From NCBI GenBank assembly GCA_964560135.1, contig CAZLKN010000009.1:1-64000 (forward strand): a stretch of DNA of 64,000 nucleotides. Direction: 5' to 3'. The position numbers and the translations under genes are program-made. Under the pieces are notes generated by a model. The model did no database searches, had not been told where the DNA came from, and saw only the letters and a program-made list of their open reading frames with translations. The DNA comes from CAZLKN01 sp964560135. GTDB taxonomy: Bacteria; Actinomycetota; JAICYB01. Below are positions 18,445-26,905 of the stretch, piece by piece; the stretch's first letter is position 1, and each line of letters starts with the position of its first letter.

Positions 18445-19168
18445 CGGGATCCTCCGGATCCCACCGGTTCTCTCCGTCCCAGGGATCGTCGGGGGCCCAC
18501 TGGTCCGAAGGGGGCTGCGGGGGTTCGGGTTCCGCGGGACCCGCGGGTGTGGAGACGCGGGGACGTTGCCGGAAGGTCATCACCAGGACCGCGATGGCCG
18601 CGACCGCCAGCAGGCCGGCTGCCAGCCACGTGCCCATCCAGCTTCCGGCGCGCTCCTCGGTCGCCGCCGTCCCGTCGGCCACGGGATCGGCTGCCCCGGT
18701 GGCCGTGGGCACCCCATAGGGCTGGGTGAACGTGCAGGCATCGGTGAGGAAGATGCCGTCGGAGTGGGGGCGTGCCTCCACGAGGTAGCGCCCCCCGGAC
18801 ACGAACCCGAAGGAACAGTCCTCCGCGCGTTCGTTCGGTTCGGCGAGGCTGGGCTGCAGCAGGACGGCTCTCGGGCCTGCGCTGCCCGCCAGGGCCACCT
18901 CCACGTCCACGACCACCGGGATGAACTCCCCCGGCTCCCAACGGCTGCCCGGGGGCATCTCCCCGACGGTCACCGGGTCCCGGACCTCACGGACCGTGGC
19001 GATGAAGCCCACGTCGAAGGCCGGATCGTGGCGTCCGGCGAGCTCGACGGGGTTCCCGGGAGGAAGCTGGGTGTCGCAGGTGCAGGCGACCGCGACGCGG
19101 ACGGGGGCCAGGAACGCGATCGCCGCCGCGGCTGCTGCGACCGCCCCACCCCGTACGAGCTTGCGCAT
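18434..19168 (-). CDS. exported membrane-anchored protein with an N-terminal TIMP/NTR-like CxC
   Basis: The function is unknown. The 244 aa product has a signal peptide ending near Ala28, so the mature chain would start CTCDTQ, as in tissue inhibitors of metalloproteases and related NTR-fold proteins. Further cysteines (ERAEDCSFGF, LTDACTF) could form disulphides to that region. A membrane helix (about 176-198) and a Pro/Asp/Trp-rich cytoplasmic tail follow. Cys29 could also be a lipidation site, though the -3 residue is Ala rather than Leu/Val/Ile. It is convergent with and overlaps the end of rng. Confidence 0.6.
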   Translation of the reverse strand: MRKLVRGGAVAAAAAAIAFLAPVRVAVACTCDTQLPPGNPVELAGRHDPAFDVGFIATVREVRDPVTVGEMPPGSRWEPGEFIPVVVDVEVALAGSAGPRAVLLQPSLAEPNERAEDCSFGFVSGGRYLVEARPHSDGIFLTDACTFTQPYGVPTATGAADPVADGTAATEERAGSWMGTWLAAGLLAVAAIAVLVMTFRQRPRVSTPAGPAEPEPPQPPSDQWAPDDPWDGENRWDPEDPATR

Positions 19169-19193
19169 GCGTCCTCCCTCAGCGGCCCGGTCC

Positions 19194-19202
19194 TGCTAGA
19201 AT
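19194..19202 (+). promoter_or_regulatory. extended -10 promoter of rplU-rpmA-obg
   Basis: TGCTAGAAT fits an extended -10 (TG-C-TAGAAT). Initiation near 19209 would leave a leader of about 37 bases that contains AGGAG ten bases before rplU. Confidence 0.55.
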
Positions 19203-19245
19203 CATGGGCCGAGGCATCCGCCCCGACCTCAGGAGACTATCGCGT

Positions 19246-19551
19246 ATGTACGCAGTGATCCGTGCCGGAGGAAGACAGTACAAGGTCGCATCGGGTGACG
19301 TCATCGAGGTGAACCGCCTCGAGGCCGACCCGGGCGACGCTGTGGCGTTCCCACCCGTCCTGGTCGTGGACGACGGATCCGTGAGGGTCCGACCCACGGA
19401 GTTGGAGGGTGTGAGCGTGAAGGGAGAGGTCGTCCGACACGGTCGGGGACGCAAGATCAGGGTCTTCAACTACCATGCGAAGACCGGCTGGAAGAAGGCG
19501 AGAGGGCACCGCCAGGATCTGACGGCGGTGCGGATCACGGAGATCGGCTGA
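19246..19551 (+). CDS. rplU: 50S ribosomal protein L21
   Basis: A 23S rRNA-binding protein of the large subunit. It begins MYAVIRAGGRQYKV and ends with the usual basic stretch NYHAKTGWKKARGHRQ followed by TAVRITEIG. The 101 aa length is normal. The start is ATG 19246 with AGGAG upstream; an in-frame extension back to 19204 is not needed. The stop overlaps the rpmA start by one base. Confidence 0.97.
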   Translation: MYAVIRAGGRQYKVASGDVIEVNRLEADPGDAVAFPPVLVVDDGSVRVRPTELEGVSVKGEVVRHGRGRKIRVFNYHAKTGWKKARGHRQDLTAVRITEIG

Positions 19552-19808
19552 TGGCGCACAAAAAAGGTGGCGGGTCCTCCCGCAACGGGCGGGATTCCAA
19601 CCCGAAGTTCCTCGGCGTGAAGGCCTACGGTGGTGAGGTCGTGAAGTCGGGCAGCATCATCGTGCGGCAGCGCGGCACGAGGGTTCACGCGGGGATGTAC
19701 GTCGGTCGTGGCGGCGACGACACCCTGTACGCGAAGCAGCCGGGCGAGGTCCGGTTCTACTCGTCCGGCGGCCGCCGGTTCGTCACGATCGAGCCGAACG
19801 GGAACTGA
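19551..19808 (+). CDS. rpmA: 50S ribosomal protein L27
   Basis: L27 reaches the peptidyl-transferase centre with its N-terminal tail. The product starts MAHKKGGGSSRNGRDSNPK, with no cleavable extension of the kind seen in Firmicutes, and is 85 aa long. It is translationally coupled to rplU, and obg follows after about 110 bases. Confidence 0.97.
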   Translation: MAHKKGGGSSRNGRDSNPKFLGVKAYGGEVVKSGSIIVRQRGTRVHAGMYVGRGGDDTLYAKQPGEVRFYSSGGRRFVTIEPNGN

Positions 19809-19919
19809 GCGCCCGCTCGCGCACGGCGGCTCGAGCTCCCACCGTCGTCACCCCGCCGTCCGGCTCCCGGCCCGATGGCGCGTATCGTCCGGGGCGCTCG
19901 CCGTACGGTGGGAGAGAAC

Positions 19920-21191
19920 ATGGCCAGCGGGTTCGTCGATGAGGCACGGGTGGTCGTTCGCGCCGGAGACGGTGCGGACGGGATGGCCTCGTTCGCGCGC
20001 GAGAAGTACAAGCCGATGGGTGGCCCCGACGGGGGCGACGGGGGGCACGGCGGTTCGGTCGTGCTCTACGCGGAACCGGAGCGTGGAACCCTGTCCGAGT
20101 ACCGGCGTCGGCAGACCTTCCGAGCCGTCCACGGGGGGAAGGCGGGCTCGAACAACCGGCGGGGGGCCGACGCGCCCGATCTCCGGCTCCCGGTCCCCGT
20201 CGGAACGGTGGTGAAGGACGCGGCCTCCGGCGAGATCCTCGCGGACCTGGCACGCCCCGAGGCGGAGTTCGTAGCCGCCCGCGGGGGGCGCGGGGGCCGG
20301 GGCAACGCCAGCCTGGTCAGCCGCGCGGACCGCGTCCCGAGCTTCGCGGAGCGGGGCGAGCCCGGACGGGAGCGCGATCTGGCCCTGGAGCTGCGGCTCG
20401 TGGCCGACGTCGGGCTCCTCGGGCTTCCGAACGCCGGAAAGTCCACGCTGCTCGGGGGCCTGTCGCGGGCGAGGCCGAAGGTCGCCGACTACCCCTTTAC
20501 GACGCTGGAGCCCTACCTCGGGGTCGTGCAAGTAGGGGAGGAGCGGCTGGTCAGCGCGGATCTGCCGGGGTTGATCGAGGGGGCCGCCGAGGGCAGGGGG
20601 CTGGGTCTGCGGTTCCTCCGGCACGCGGAGCGGTGCGCCGTGCTTGCCGCCGTGGTCGACCTGACGGCGCCCGATCCGGTGGCCGACCTGCAGACCGTGG
20701 CCGACGAGGTGGCGTCCTACGCTCCCCATATGGCCGAGCGGATCCGGGTGGTGGTGGGGAACAAGATCGACCTGGAGGGGGCCGACGTCGAACCGGCTCG
20801 CGGATGGGCCCAGGCCCGCGGGGCGCGGTTCACGGAGATCTCCGCGGCCCGTGGTGATGGGATCGACGGGCTGAAGGAGCTGCTGATCGCGGAGGTCCAC
20901 CGTGCGCACGAGGAGCGGGGCGAGCCTGAATCCTTCGCGGTGTTCCAGCCGGTGGAGCCCGACCGGATCCGGGTGACCCGGGAGGATGAGGCCTTCCGGG
21001 TCGCCAGCGAGCGCGTCGAGCGCCTGGTGGGGATGACACCGATGGGCAACCCCCGGGCGATCCGGCATCTGCAGCGGCGCCTGAAGGCGATGGGTGTGGA
21101 TGCGGCGCTGGTGCGGGCGGGCATCCGTGAGGGGGACGAGGTCCGCATCGGCCAGATCGCGTTCGAGTACTTCCCCGAGGAGGCCGTGTGA
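19920..21191 (+). CDS. obgE: Obg family GTPase
   Basis: A ribosome-assembly GTPase. The glycine-rich Obg fold (about 1-158, with GGDGGHGG and RGGRGGRGNA) is followed by the G domain with G1 GLPNAGKST, switch region PFTTLEP, G3 DLPG and NKID. A C-terminal OCT domain (last about 80 residues) is present, as usual in actinobacteria. The length is 423 aa from ATG 19920, preceded by GGGAGAG; a start at 19875 is possible but adds a non-conserved tail. It overlaps proB by four bases. Confidence 0.95.
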   Translation: MASGFVDEARVVVRAGDGADGMASFAREKYKPMGGPDGGDGGHGGSVVLYAEPERGTLSEYRRRQTFRAVHGGKAGSNNRRGADAPDLRLPVPVGTVVKDAASGEILADLARPEAEFVAARGGRGGRGNASLVSRADRVPSFAERGEPGRERDLALELRLVADVGLLGLPNAGKSTLLGGLSRARPKVADYPFTTLEPYLGVVQVGEERLVSADLPGLIEGAAEGRGLGLRFLRHAERCAVLAAVVDLTAPDPVADLQTVADEVASYAPHMAERIRVVVGNKIDLEGADVEPARGWAQARGARFTEISAARGDGIDGLKELLIAEVHRAHEERGEPESFAVFQPVEPDRIRVTREDEAFRVASERVERLVGMTPMGNPRAIRHLQRRLKAMGVDAALVRAGIREGDEVRIGQIAFEYFPEEAV

Positions 21192-22291
21192 GCCGCGACC
21201 GGGTGCGGGAGGCCCGGCGCGTTGTGGTCAAGGTCGGGACATCCTCCTTGACCGGGTCGGACGGGCAGCTCGATCCGGCCCGCGTGGACGCCCTCACCGG
21301 TGAGATCTGCGCGCTCCTGGACCGGGACCACGAGCTGGTGGTCGTGAGCTCGGGGGCGATCGCGGCGGGGCTGGCACCCCTGGGACTCGTGAAGCGGCCC
21401 GCCGACATGGCCACGCTCCAGGCCGCCGCGGCCGTCGGCCAGTCGCATCTCATGGACGCGTATGCGAGCGGGTTCGAGTCCCGCGGTCACGTGTGCGGCC
21501 AGGTGCTACTGACCCGGCAGGACTTCGTCCACCGCCAGCAGTACGTGAACGCCCTCAATACCTTCCGCCGGCTGCTGGCGTTGGGGGCCGTGCCGGTGGT
21601 CAACGAGAACGACACCATCGCCACCGACGAGATCCGCTTCGGGGAGAACGACCTGCTGGCGGCGTTGGTGTCCAACCTCGTGCACGCGGACGTGCTGGTG
21701 CTGCTCTCCGACGTCGACGGGCTCCACCGGGGCCGGGAGGGGCCCGTCGTCGACGAGGTCGAGGCGATCACGCCCGAGATCGCCGCGCTGGCCGGCGGCA
21801 GCGACTCCTCCCTGGCGTCGGGTGGGATGCGATCGAAGATCGCCGCGGCCCGGATCGCCACGTCGTCGGGCGTGCCGGTGGTGATCGCCCGGTCGGCCCC
21901 CGGCGCGCTGGACCGGGTGCTCACCGGCGAGCCCTGCGGCACGCTCTTCCACGCCGCGCGGACCCGCATGGCGGCGCGGAAGGCCTGGATCGCCTACGCC
22001 TCGGTGGTGCGGGGACGGGTGGCCGTCGACGACGGCGCCCGCCGGGCGCTGGTGGATGCCAACCGCTCCCTGCTCGCCGCGGGGGTGAAGGACGTCGAGG
22101 GCGCTTTCGTCCCCGGCGACGTGGTGGAGATCGCAGACGAGGCGGGCGAAGTCTTCGCTCGCGGGCTGACCGGGTTCTCCGCGGACGAGCTGCGCCGGAT
22201 CGCCGGTCTCGGGTCGGAGGAGATCGGGAACCTGCTCGGCATCCCGGCCCCCCGGGAGGTCGTCCATCGGGACGAGATGGTGGTGCTGTAG
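21188..22291 (+). CDS. proB: glutamate 5-kinase
   Basis: First enzyme of proline synthesis, making gamma-glutamyl phosphate. The amino-acid-kinase domain shows VVKVGTSSLT, SSGAIAAG and NENDTIATDEI, followed by a C-terminal PUA domain (about 275-355). The 367 aa length is typical of the PUA-containing form. The GTG start overlaps the obg stop. proA, often the next gene, is not here; a MoxR/CoxE-like pair follows instead. Confidence 0.95.
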   Translation: MSRDRVREARRVVVKVGTSSLTGSDGQLDPARVDALTGEICALLDRDHELVVVSSGAIAAGLAPLGLVKRPADMATLQAAAAVGQSHLMDAYASGFESRGHVCGQVLLTRQDFVHRQQYVNALNTFRRLLALGAVPVVNENDTIATDEIRFGENDLLAALVSNLVHADVLVLLSDVDGLHRGREGPVVDEVEAITPEIAALAGGSDSSLASGGMRSKIAAARIATSSGVPVVIARSAPGALDRVLTGEPCGTLFHAARTRMAARKAWIAYASVVRGRVAVDDGARRALVDANRSLLAAGVKDVEGAFVPGDVVEIADEAGEVFARGLTGFSADELRRIAGLGSEEIGNLLGIPAPREVVHRDEMVVL

Positions 22292-22343
22292 GCTGAAGGA
22301 CCACCGTCCGGCCCCTGTCGTATGCGCATGGAGGCGAACGACG

Positions 22344-23234
22344 TTGACCCAGGATCCGCGTTTCTCGTCCGTGAAAGAGGTCGTGGCACGGCTGCGCCAG
22401 GTGGACTACATCTGCGACACGCCTGCGGCCACGGCCGTGTACCTGGCGGACAGGCTCGGCAAGCCGCTGCTGGTCGAGGGGCCGGCGGGCGTGGGCAAGA
22501 CGGAGCTGGCGAAGTCGGTGGCGGCCAGCACGGGCTACGAGCTCGTCCGGCTGCAGTGCTACGAAGGCCTGGACGAATCCAAGGCCCTCTACGAGTGGAA
22601 CTACCGCAAGCAGCTCCTGCGCATCCAGGCCGACGAGGGTCGTGAGCACCACTGGGAGGAGATCGAGGAGTCGATCTTCGACGAGCCGTTCCTGCTCGAG
22701 CGTCCACTCCTGAAGGCGATCCGCTCGCCGGAGCCGGTGGTCCTGCTGATCGACGAGATCGACCGCACCGAGTTCGAGTTCGAGGCGTTCCTGCTCGAGC
22801 TGCTTTCGGACTTCCAGGTGTCGCTGCCGGAGATGGGTACGATCCAGGCGCGCCACGTGCCGATCGTGTTCCTGACCTCCAACGCCACCCGGGAGTTGTC
22901 CGAGGCGCTCAAGCGTCGCTGCCTGTACCTGTTCATGGACTACCCGGAAGCGGAGCGCGAGAAGGAGATCATCCTCACCCGGGTGCCCGACCTGCCCGAG
23001 GCGCTGGCCGAACAGATGGTCCGCCTGCTCCGATCCATCCGCCAGATCGAGCTCAAGAAGCGTCCGAGCATCTCGGAGTCGATCGACTGGGCCCGCACGC
23101 TGGTGGAGCTCGGGGTCGAGAGTCTCGATGCCGAGACCACGCGGGAGACGCTGAACATCGTCCTGAAGTACCGGCAGGATCTGGAGCGCGTGGCTCAGCA
23201 GCTCAAGCTCCCACCGTCCCCACACCACAATTAG
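22344..23234 (+). CDS. MoxR/CoxD-type AAA+ ATPase
   Basis: A MoxR-family ATPase of the kind that works with VWA-domain partners in metalloenzyme maturation. Walker A is GPAGVGKTEL, Walker B is VVLLIDEIDR, and a sensor-like FLTSNATRELSEALKRR follows. It is 296 aa with a TTG start nine bases after GGAGG. Together with the next gene it resembles the coxD-coxE pair that assists molybdenum hydroxylases, but no such hydroxylase lies in the window, so the client is unknown. Confidence 0.85.
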   Translation: MTQDPRFSSVKEVVARLRQVDYICDTPAATAVYLADRLGKPLLVEGPAGVGKTELAKSVAASTGYELVRLQCYEGLDESKALYEWNYRKQLLRIQADEGREHHWEEIEESIFDEPFLLERPLLKAIRSPEPVVLLIDEIDRTEFEFEAFLLELLSDFQVSLPEMGTIQARHVPIVFLTSNATRELSEALKRRCLYLFMDYPEAEREKEIILTRVPDLPEALAEQMVRLLRSIRQIELKKRPSISESIDWARTLVELGVESLDAETTRETLNIVLKYRQDLERVAQQLKLPPSPHHN

Positions 23235-23238
23235 GCTG

Positions 23239-24570
23239 ATGCTCGACCGGTTGCAGTCCTTCGCGTCGCAGCTCCGGGACGCCGGGGTCCCCGTGTCGAA
23301 CCACGAGATGCTGGTCACGGCGCAGGCCCTACGGCACCTGGACTTCTCCGACCGCGCCGAGTTCAAGGCCGCGCTGGCCTCCACATTCTGCCGGGCCCCC
23401 GGGCACCTCGAGGTCTTCTCGACGCTGTTCGATCTGTTCTTCGCCCCCCAGGGGGTGGAGCTGGAGGTGGAGGGCGAGCCGGAGGATCTCACCGAGCTCG
23501 AGGAGACCGACCTCATCGAGGCGGTGGTGCGGGCGCTGCGCGAGGGGCGCGAGGGCGAGCTGCGGCGGCTGGCCCGTGAGGTCCTCGACCGTCTGTCGGC
23601 GGAGGCCTCGGGAGGGTTCCTCCTGTACCGCTCGGTGCGCTTCCTGGACATGGACCGGCTGCTGCAGCGGCTCGCGGAGCGCGAGGACGTGGACGAGTGG
23701 GAGCAGGCCGTCTGGCAGCTCGAGGTGAAGTCGCGGCTGAAGCGCCTGCGCGAGATCCTCGAGCAGGAGGTCCGGCGGCGGATGGTGGAGGAGCGGGGGC
23801 CGGAGGACGTGGCCAACCGCGTGCTCCGCGTCCCGCTGGAGGAGCGGGACTTCGCCACGATCACCTCCGACGAGATCGCCGACGTGCGCCGCGCCGTGGT
23901 GGGGTTGGCCCGGCGGCTGTCGACGCGGATGGCCAAGCTGCGCAAGCGGGGCGCCCGCGGCCGGCTGGACATGCGCAAGACCATGCGGGCGTCCATGGCC
24001 TACGGGGGCGCGCTGGTCGACCCCCGGTTCAAGGTTCGTTCGCCGTCCCGGCCCGATGTGGTGCTCCTGTGCGACGTCTCGGGCTCGGTGGCGGCGTTCA
24101 CCCGGTTCACGTTGCTGCTGGTGGCCTGCCTGCAGGTGCAGTTCCCGCGGGTCCGGTCGTTCCTGTTCGTCGACACCGTCGACGAGGTCACGGAGATCCT
24201 GAAGACCTCGGATCCCGCCGATGCGATCCCGAAGGCGCTCCAGCTCGCGAACGTCGTGTGGCTCGACGGCCACTCCGACTACGGGCACTCGTTGAAGGAG
24301 TTCCACAACCGGTACCTCCACACGTTGAGCGACCGGAGCCACGTGATCGTCCTCGGGGATGCGCGCTCCAACTACCGCAACCCCGAGGCGTGGGTCCTCA
24401 AGGACCTGCGGGAGAAGGCGAAGCGGGTGTGGTGGCTGAACCCCGAGGCGCGGCGCCACTGGGACACCGGCGACTCGGTGATCTCTCAGTACGCCGAGCA
24501 CTGCGACGGCGTCGAGGAGTGCCGGAATCTCAAGCAGCTCGGCCGCTTCATCGAGATGCTCGTCGCCTGA
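23239..24570 (+). CDS. VWA domain containing CoxE-like protein
   Basis: This 443 aa protein has a Leu- and charge-rich helical N-terminal half and a C-terminal von Willebrand A domain. The MIDAS motif DVSGSVAAF (DxSxS) is intact and should bind a divalent metal. It starts four bases after the MoxR-type ATPase, and such pairs act together, the ATPase remodelling a client held by the VWA protein. There is no signal peptide, so it is cytoplasmic. Confidence 0.85.
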   Translation: MLDRLQSFASQLRDAGVPVSNHEMLVTAQALRHLDFSDRAEFKAALASTFCRAPGHLEVFSTLFDLFFAPQGVELEVEGEPEDLTELEETDLIEAVVRALREGREGELRRLAREVLDRLSAEASGGFLLYRSVRFLDMDRLLQRLAEREDVDEWEQAVWQLEVKSRLKRLREILEQEVRRRMVEERGPEDVANRVLRVPLEERDFATITSDEIADVRRAVVGLARRLSTRMAKLRKRGARGRLDMRKTMRASMAYGGALVDPRFKVRSPSRPDVVLLCDVSGSVAAFTRFTLLLVACLQVQFPRVRSFLFVDTVDEVTEILKTSDPADAIPKALQLANVVWLDGHSDYGHSLKEFHNRYLHTLSDRSHVIVLGDARSNYRNPEAWVLKDLREKAKRVWWLNPEARRHWDTGDSVISQYAEHCDGVEECRNLKQLGRFIEMLVA

Positions 24571-24617
24571 GCCCGCTTCGGTGGTGTGAGTGCCCGGCGG
24601 GTGTCCGGGGGCCCGGC

Positions 24618-24623
24618 TAGCAT
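24618..24623 (+). promoter_or_regulatory. probable -10 element giving a leaderless nadD transcript
   Basis: TAGCAT ends six bases before the nadD ATG, so initiation would fall on or beside the start codon. No Shine-Dalgarno sequence lies between. Confidence 0.45.
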
Positions 24624-24629
24624 GTCCGT

Positions 24630-25271
24630 ATGACACGGTACGGGCCCTTCCGGATGGGCCTCGTTCGGGGCACGCCCAGCCGGCTCGGCATCATGGGCGG
24701 CACCTTCGACCCCATCCACCACGGCCACCTGATCGCCGCCGAGGAGGCGCGGCTGGCCTTCGATCTCGACGAGGTGGTCTTCGTCCCCACCGGGCTGCCC
24801 TGGCAGAAGGAGCACCACGACGTCTCCGACCCGGAGGACCGCTACCTGATGACCGTGATCGCCACCGCCACCAACCCCTATTTCGACGTGTCGCGGCTGG
24901 AGATCGAGCGGGAGGGACGGACGTACACCATCGATACGCTGGCGACCTTCCACGAGCACTACGGCGGCAAGGTCCAACTGTTCTTCATCACCGGGGCCGA
25001 CGCGATCCTGCAGATCCTGACCTGGAAGGACCCCGAGGATGTGCTGGCGCTCGCCACCTTCATCGGGGCGACCCGCCCGGGGCACGACCTCGAGCGCATG
25101 GACGAGCTCGCGGATCCGATCCGGGAGCGGGTCGAGGTGCTGCGGATCCCCGCCCTGGCCATCTCCTCGACGGAGATCCGGGGGCGCGTGCGGGAGGGCC
25201 GTCCGATCCGGTACCTGGTGCCCGATCCCGTCTCCCGGTACATCGAGAAGCGGGGGTTGTACGCGTCGTGA
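24630..25271 (+). CDS. nadD: nicotinate-nucleotide adenylyltransferase
   Basis: Makes nicotinic acid adenine dinucleotide in NAD synthesis. The nucleotidyltransferase motifs are GIMGGTFDPIHHGHL near residue 20 and ISSTEIRGRVREG near the end. The 213 aa length is typical. It starts the nadD-LCP-like-rsfS group that is common in actinobacteria, and it overlaps the next gene by four bases. Confidence 0.95.
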   Translation: MTRYGPFRMGLVRGTPSRLGIMGGTFDPIHHGHLIAAEEARLAFDLDEVVFVPTGLPWQKEHHDVSDPEDRYLMTVIATATNPYFDVSRLEIEREGRTYTIDTLATFHEHYGGKVQLFFITGADAILQILTWKDPEDVLALATFIGATRPGHDLERMDELADPIRERVEVLRIPALAISSTEIRGRVREGRPIRYLVPDPVSRYIEKRGLYAS

Positions 25272-26470
25272 GCGGGCCCACGCGCGCACCTGCCGAACCA
25301 CGGAACCCGGAGGCTGCCGAGTCGTCACCTCCTCGGCGCTTCGGCACCCGGACCCGGCGGACCTTGTGGATCCTGTTCGTGCTCTGGGCGGGGGCCGGTG
25401 TGCTGTTCCTGATCGAGTCCGACCGGTTCCCGATCGGCAACGGGGGCCGCGGCGATCCGGCCCCGGCCGAACCCGAGTCGGTCCTGGTGGTCGCCGACGG
25501 CGGGGGCGGGGATCCAGCGGCGATGTTCCTGCTGGTCCACCACGAGGAGGGGTCCACGGTGGTACTGCTCCCGACGGCGACGGTCGTGGAGGTGCCGGGG
25601 CAGGGGAGCCCGCAGCCCCTGGCCGTGGCGCTGGAGGAGACCGGGCCCGACGGGCTGGCGACCGCCGTGGCCAACGCTCTTGGAACGCGTGTCCCGGAGC
25701 TGCTCGTCGGGGCGCCCTCCGACGTCGTCGATCTTGTGGAAGGGCTCGGCGGGGTGGAGGTGGACGTCCCGGCGACGGTGGAGATCGAGGAGGGCGACCG
25801 GATCCGGACGGTCTTCGCCGCGGGGCGCCGGGAGATGCGCGGCGACGCGTTCCTCGCCTACCTCACCACCGAGGTGCCCGGGCAGCAGGAGCCGGATCGC
25901 GTGGCCCGCCAGGGGGTGGCGTGGCGGGCGCTGTTCGCGACCCTGGCCGACCGCGATCGTCCCGATGCGTTCGCGTCCTGGGCTTCCGAAGCGGATCCCG
26001 CCCGGCTGGGTGGGATCGTGTTGCGGGCGGCCGGGGTCCGCGAGCTGACGGTCCTCACCCTGCCGGTCCGCAGGGTCGGCGTGAGCGGCGCCGACCTGTA
26101 CGAGATCGATCCCGCGGGCCTTGGCGTGATCGAGGAGTCTCTGGCCGTCGTGCGCACGGTGGATGAGCGGGAGGGCCGCCGTATCCGGTTGCTCGTGGGG
26201 GCGGACGGGCCGGTGGGCCCGGCTGCGGCCAGGGTACTGGTCGAGGCGGGGTTCACCATCGTGCTCACGGGCCCGGCCAGCGAACCCTATGACCAGACCC
26301 GGGTGGTGATCGCCGAAAACACCCCCGACCTGCGCGCGGTGGCGGCCGAGATCACCGAGCTGCTGGGAGCGGGACGCCTGGGGGTGTACCGGCGTCCACA
26401 GTCGGTATTCGATGCTACCGTTGTGATCGGGAGGGATTGGGCACGGGCCCACGGGATCCCGGAGCCCTGA
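25268..26470 (+). CDS. LCP-like / LytR_C domain membrane protein, apparently degenerate
   Basis: This is related to LytR-CpsA-Psr proteins, which attach glycopolymers to peptidoglycan. It has an N-terminal cytoplasmic tail, one membrane helix (about 35-55), an LCP-like domain and a C-terminal LytR_C domain (about the last 95 residues, beginning RIRLLVGADG). The region where LCP enzymes have a SIPRDT-like motif reads VLLPTATVV, so the Arg-Asp pair is gone, and the NKINAA-like motif is also absent. It may be a non-catalytic relative. 400 aa, GTG start overlapping nadD. Confidence 0.7.
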   Translation: MSGPTRAPAEPRNPEAAESSPPRRFGTRTRRTLWILFVLWAGAGVLFLIESDRFPIGNGGRGDPAPAEPESVLVVADGGGGDPAAMFLLVHHEEGSTVVLLPTATVVEVPGQGSPQPLAVALEETGPDGLATAVANALGTRVPELLVGAPSDVVDLVEGLGGVEVDVPATVEIEEGDRIRTVFAAGRREMRGDAFLAYLTTEVPGQQEPDRVARQGVAWRALFATLADRDRPDAFASWASEADPARLGGIVLRAAGVRELTVLTLPVRRVGVSGADLYEIDPAGLGVIEESLAVVRTVDEREGRRIRLLVGADGPVGPAAARVLVEAGFTIVLTGPASEPYDQTRVVIAENTPDLRAVAAEITELLGAGRLGVYRRPQSVFDATVVIGRDWARAHGIPEP

Positions 26471-26478
26471 CCACCCGA

Positions 26479-26497
26479 CCGGGGGCCGCGCCCCCGG
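26479..26497 (+). terminator. short G+C-rich hairpin between the LCP-like gene and rsfS
   Basis: CCGGGGGC and GCCCCCGG form an 8 bp stem with a 3-base loop, eight bases after the LCP-like stop. No U-tract follows, so it may be a weak terminator or a processing or stability element. Confidence 0.4.
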
Positions 26498-26527
26498 GCC
26501 GTTGAGGAAGCGACCGATGGGAGGCGA

Positions 26528-26890
26528 GTGACCGTCCTGGGAAGCGTCGAAGCTGCCGTCCGCGCGGCAAACGACAAGAAAGCCCACGACGTCGTCGTCC
26601 TCGACGTAAGTGAACTTCTCGTCATCACCGACCACTTCGTGATCTGCTCCGGCTCGTCCGAACGGCAGGTGCGGACGATCGCCGACGAGATCGTGAAGGA
26701 GCTCAAGGAGATGGGACGGGCGCCGCTGCGTCGAGAAGGCGAGCGTGAGGCGGGGTGGGTTCTGATCGACTACGGGGAGTTCGTCGTGCATGTGTTCCTC
26801 GACGAGATCCGCGGGTACTACGACCTCGAGCGGCTCTGGAAGGACGCGCCCCGCGTCGAACTGGTCGAGGCGGGGGGGACGGCCGGCTAG
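26528..26890 (+). CDS. rsfS: ribosomal silencing factor RsfS
   Basis: RsfS binds L14 and blocks subunit joining when nutrients are low. The 120 aa product has the family pattern VLDVSELLVITDHFVICSG, then GWVLIDYGEFVVHVF and YYDLERLWKDAP. The GTG start follows GGGAGGCGA. Its position after nadD is the standard one. Confidence 0.95.
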   Translation: MTVLGSVEAAVRAANDKKAHDVVVLDVSELLVITDHFVICSGSSERQVRTIADEIVKELKEMGRAPLRREGEREAGWVLIDYGEFVVHVFLDEIRGYYDLERLWKDAPRVELVEAGGTAG

Positions 26891-26905
26891 CAGCGGGGGT
26901 ACACG

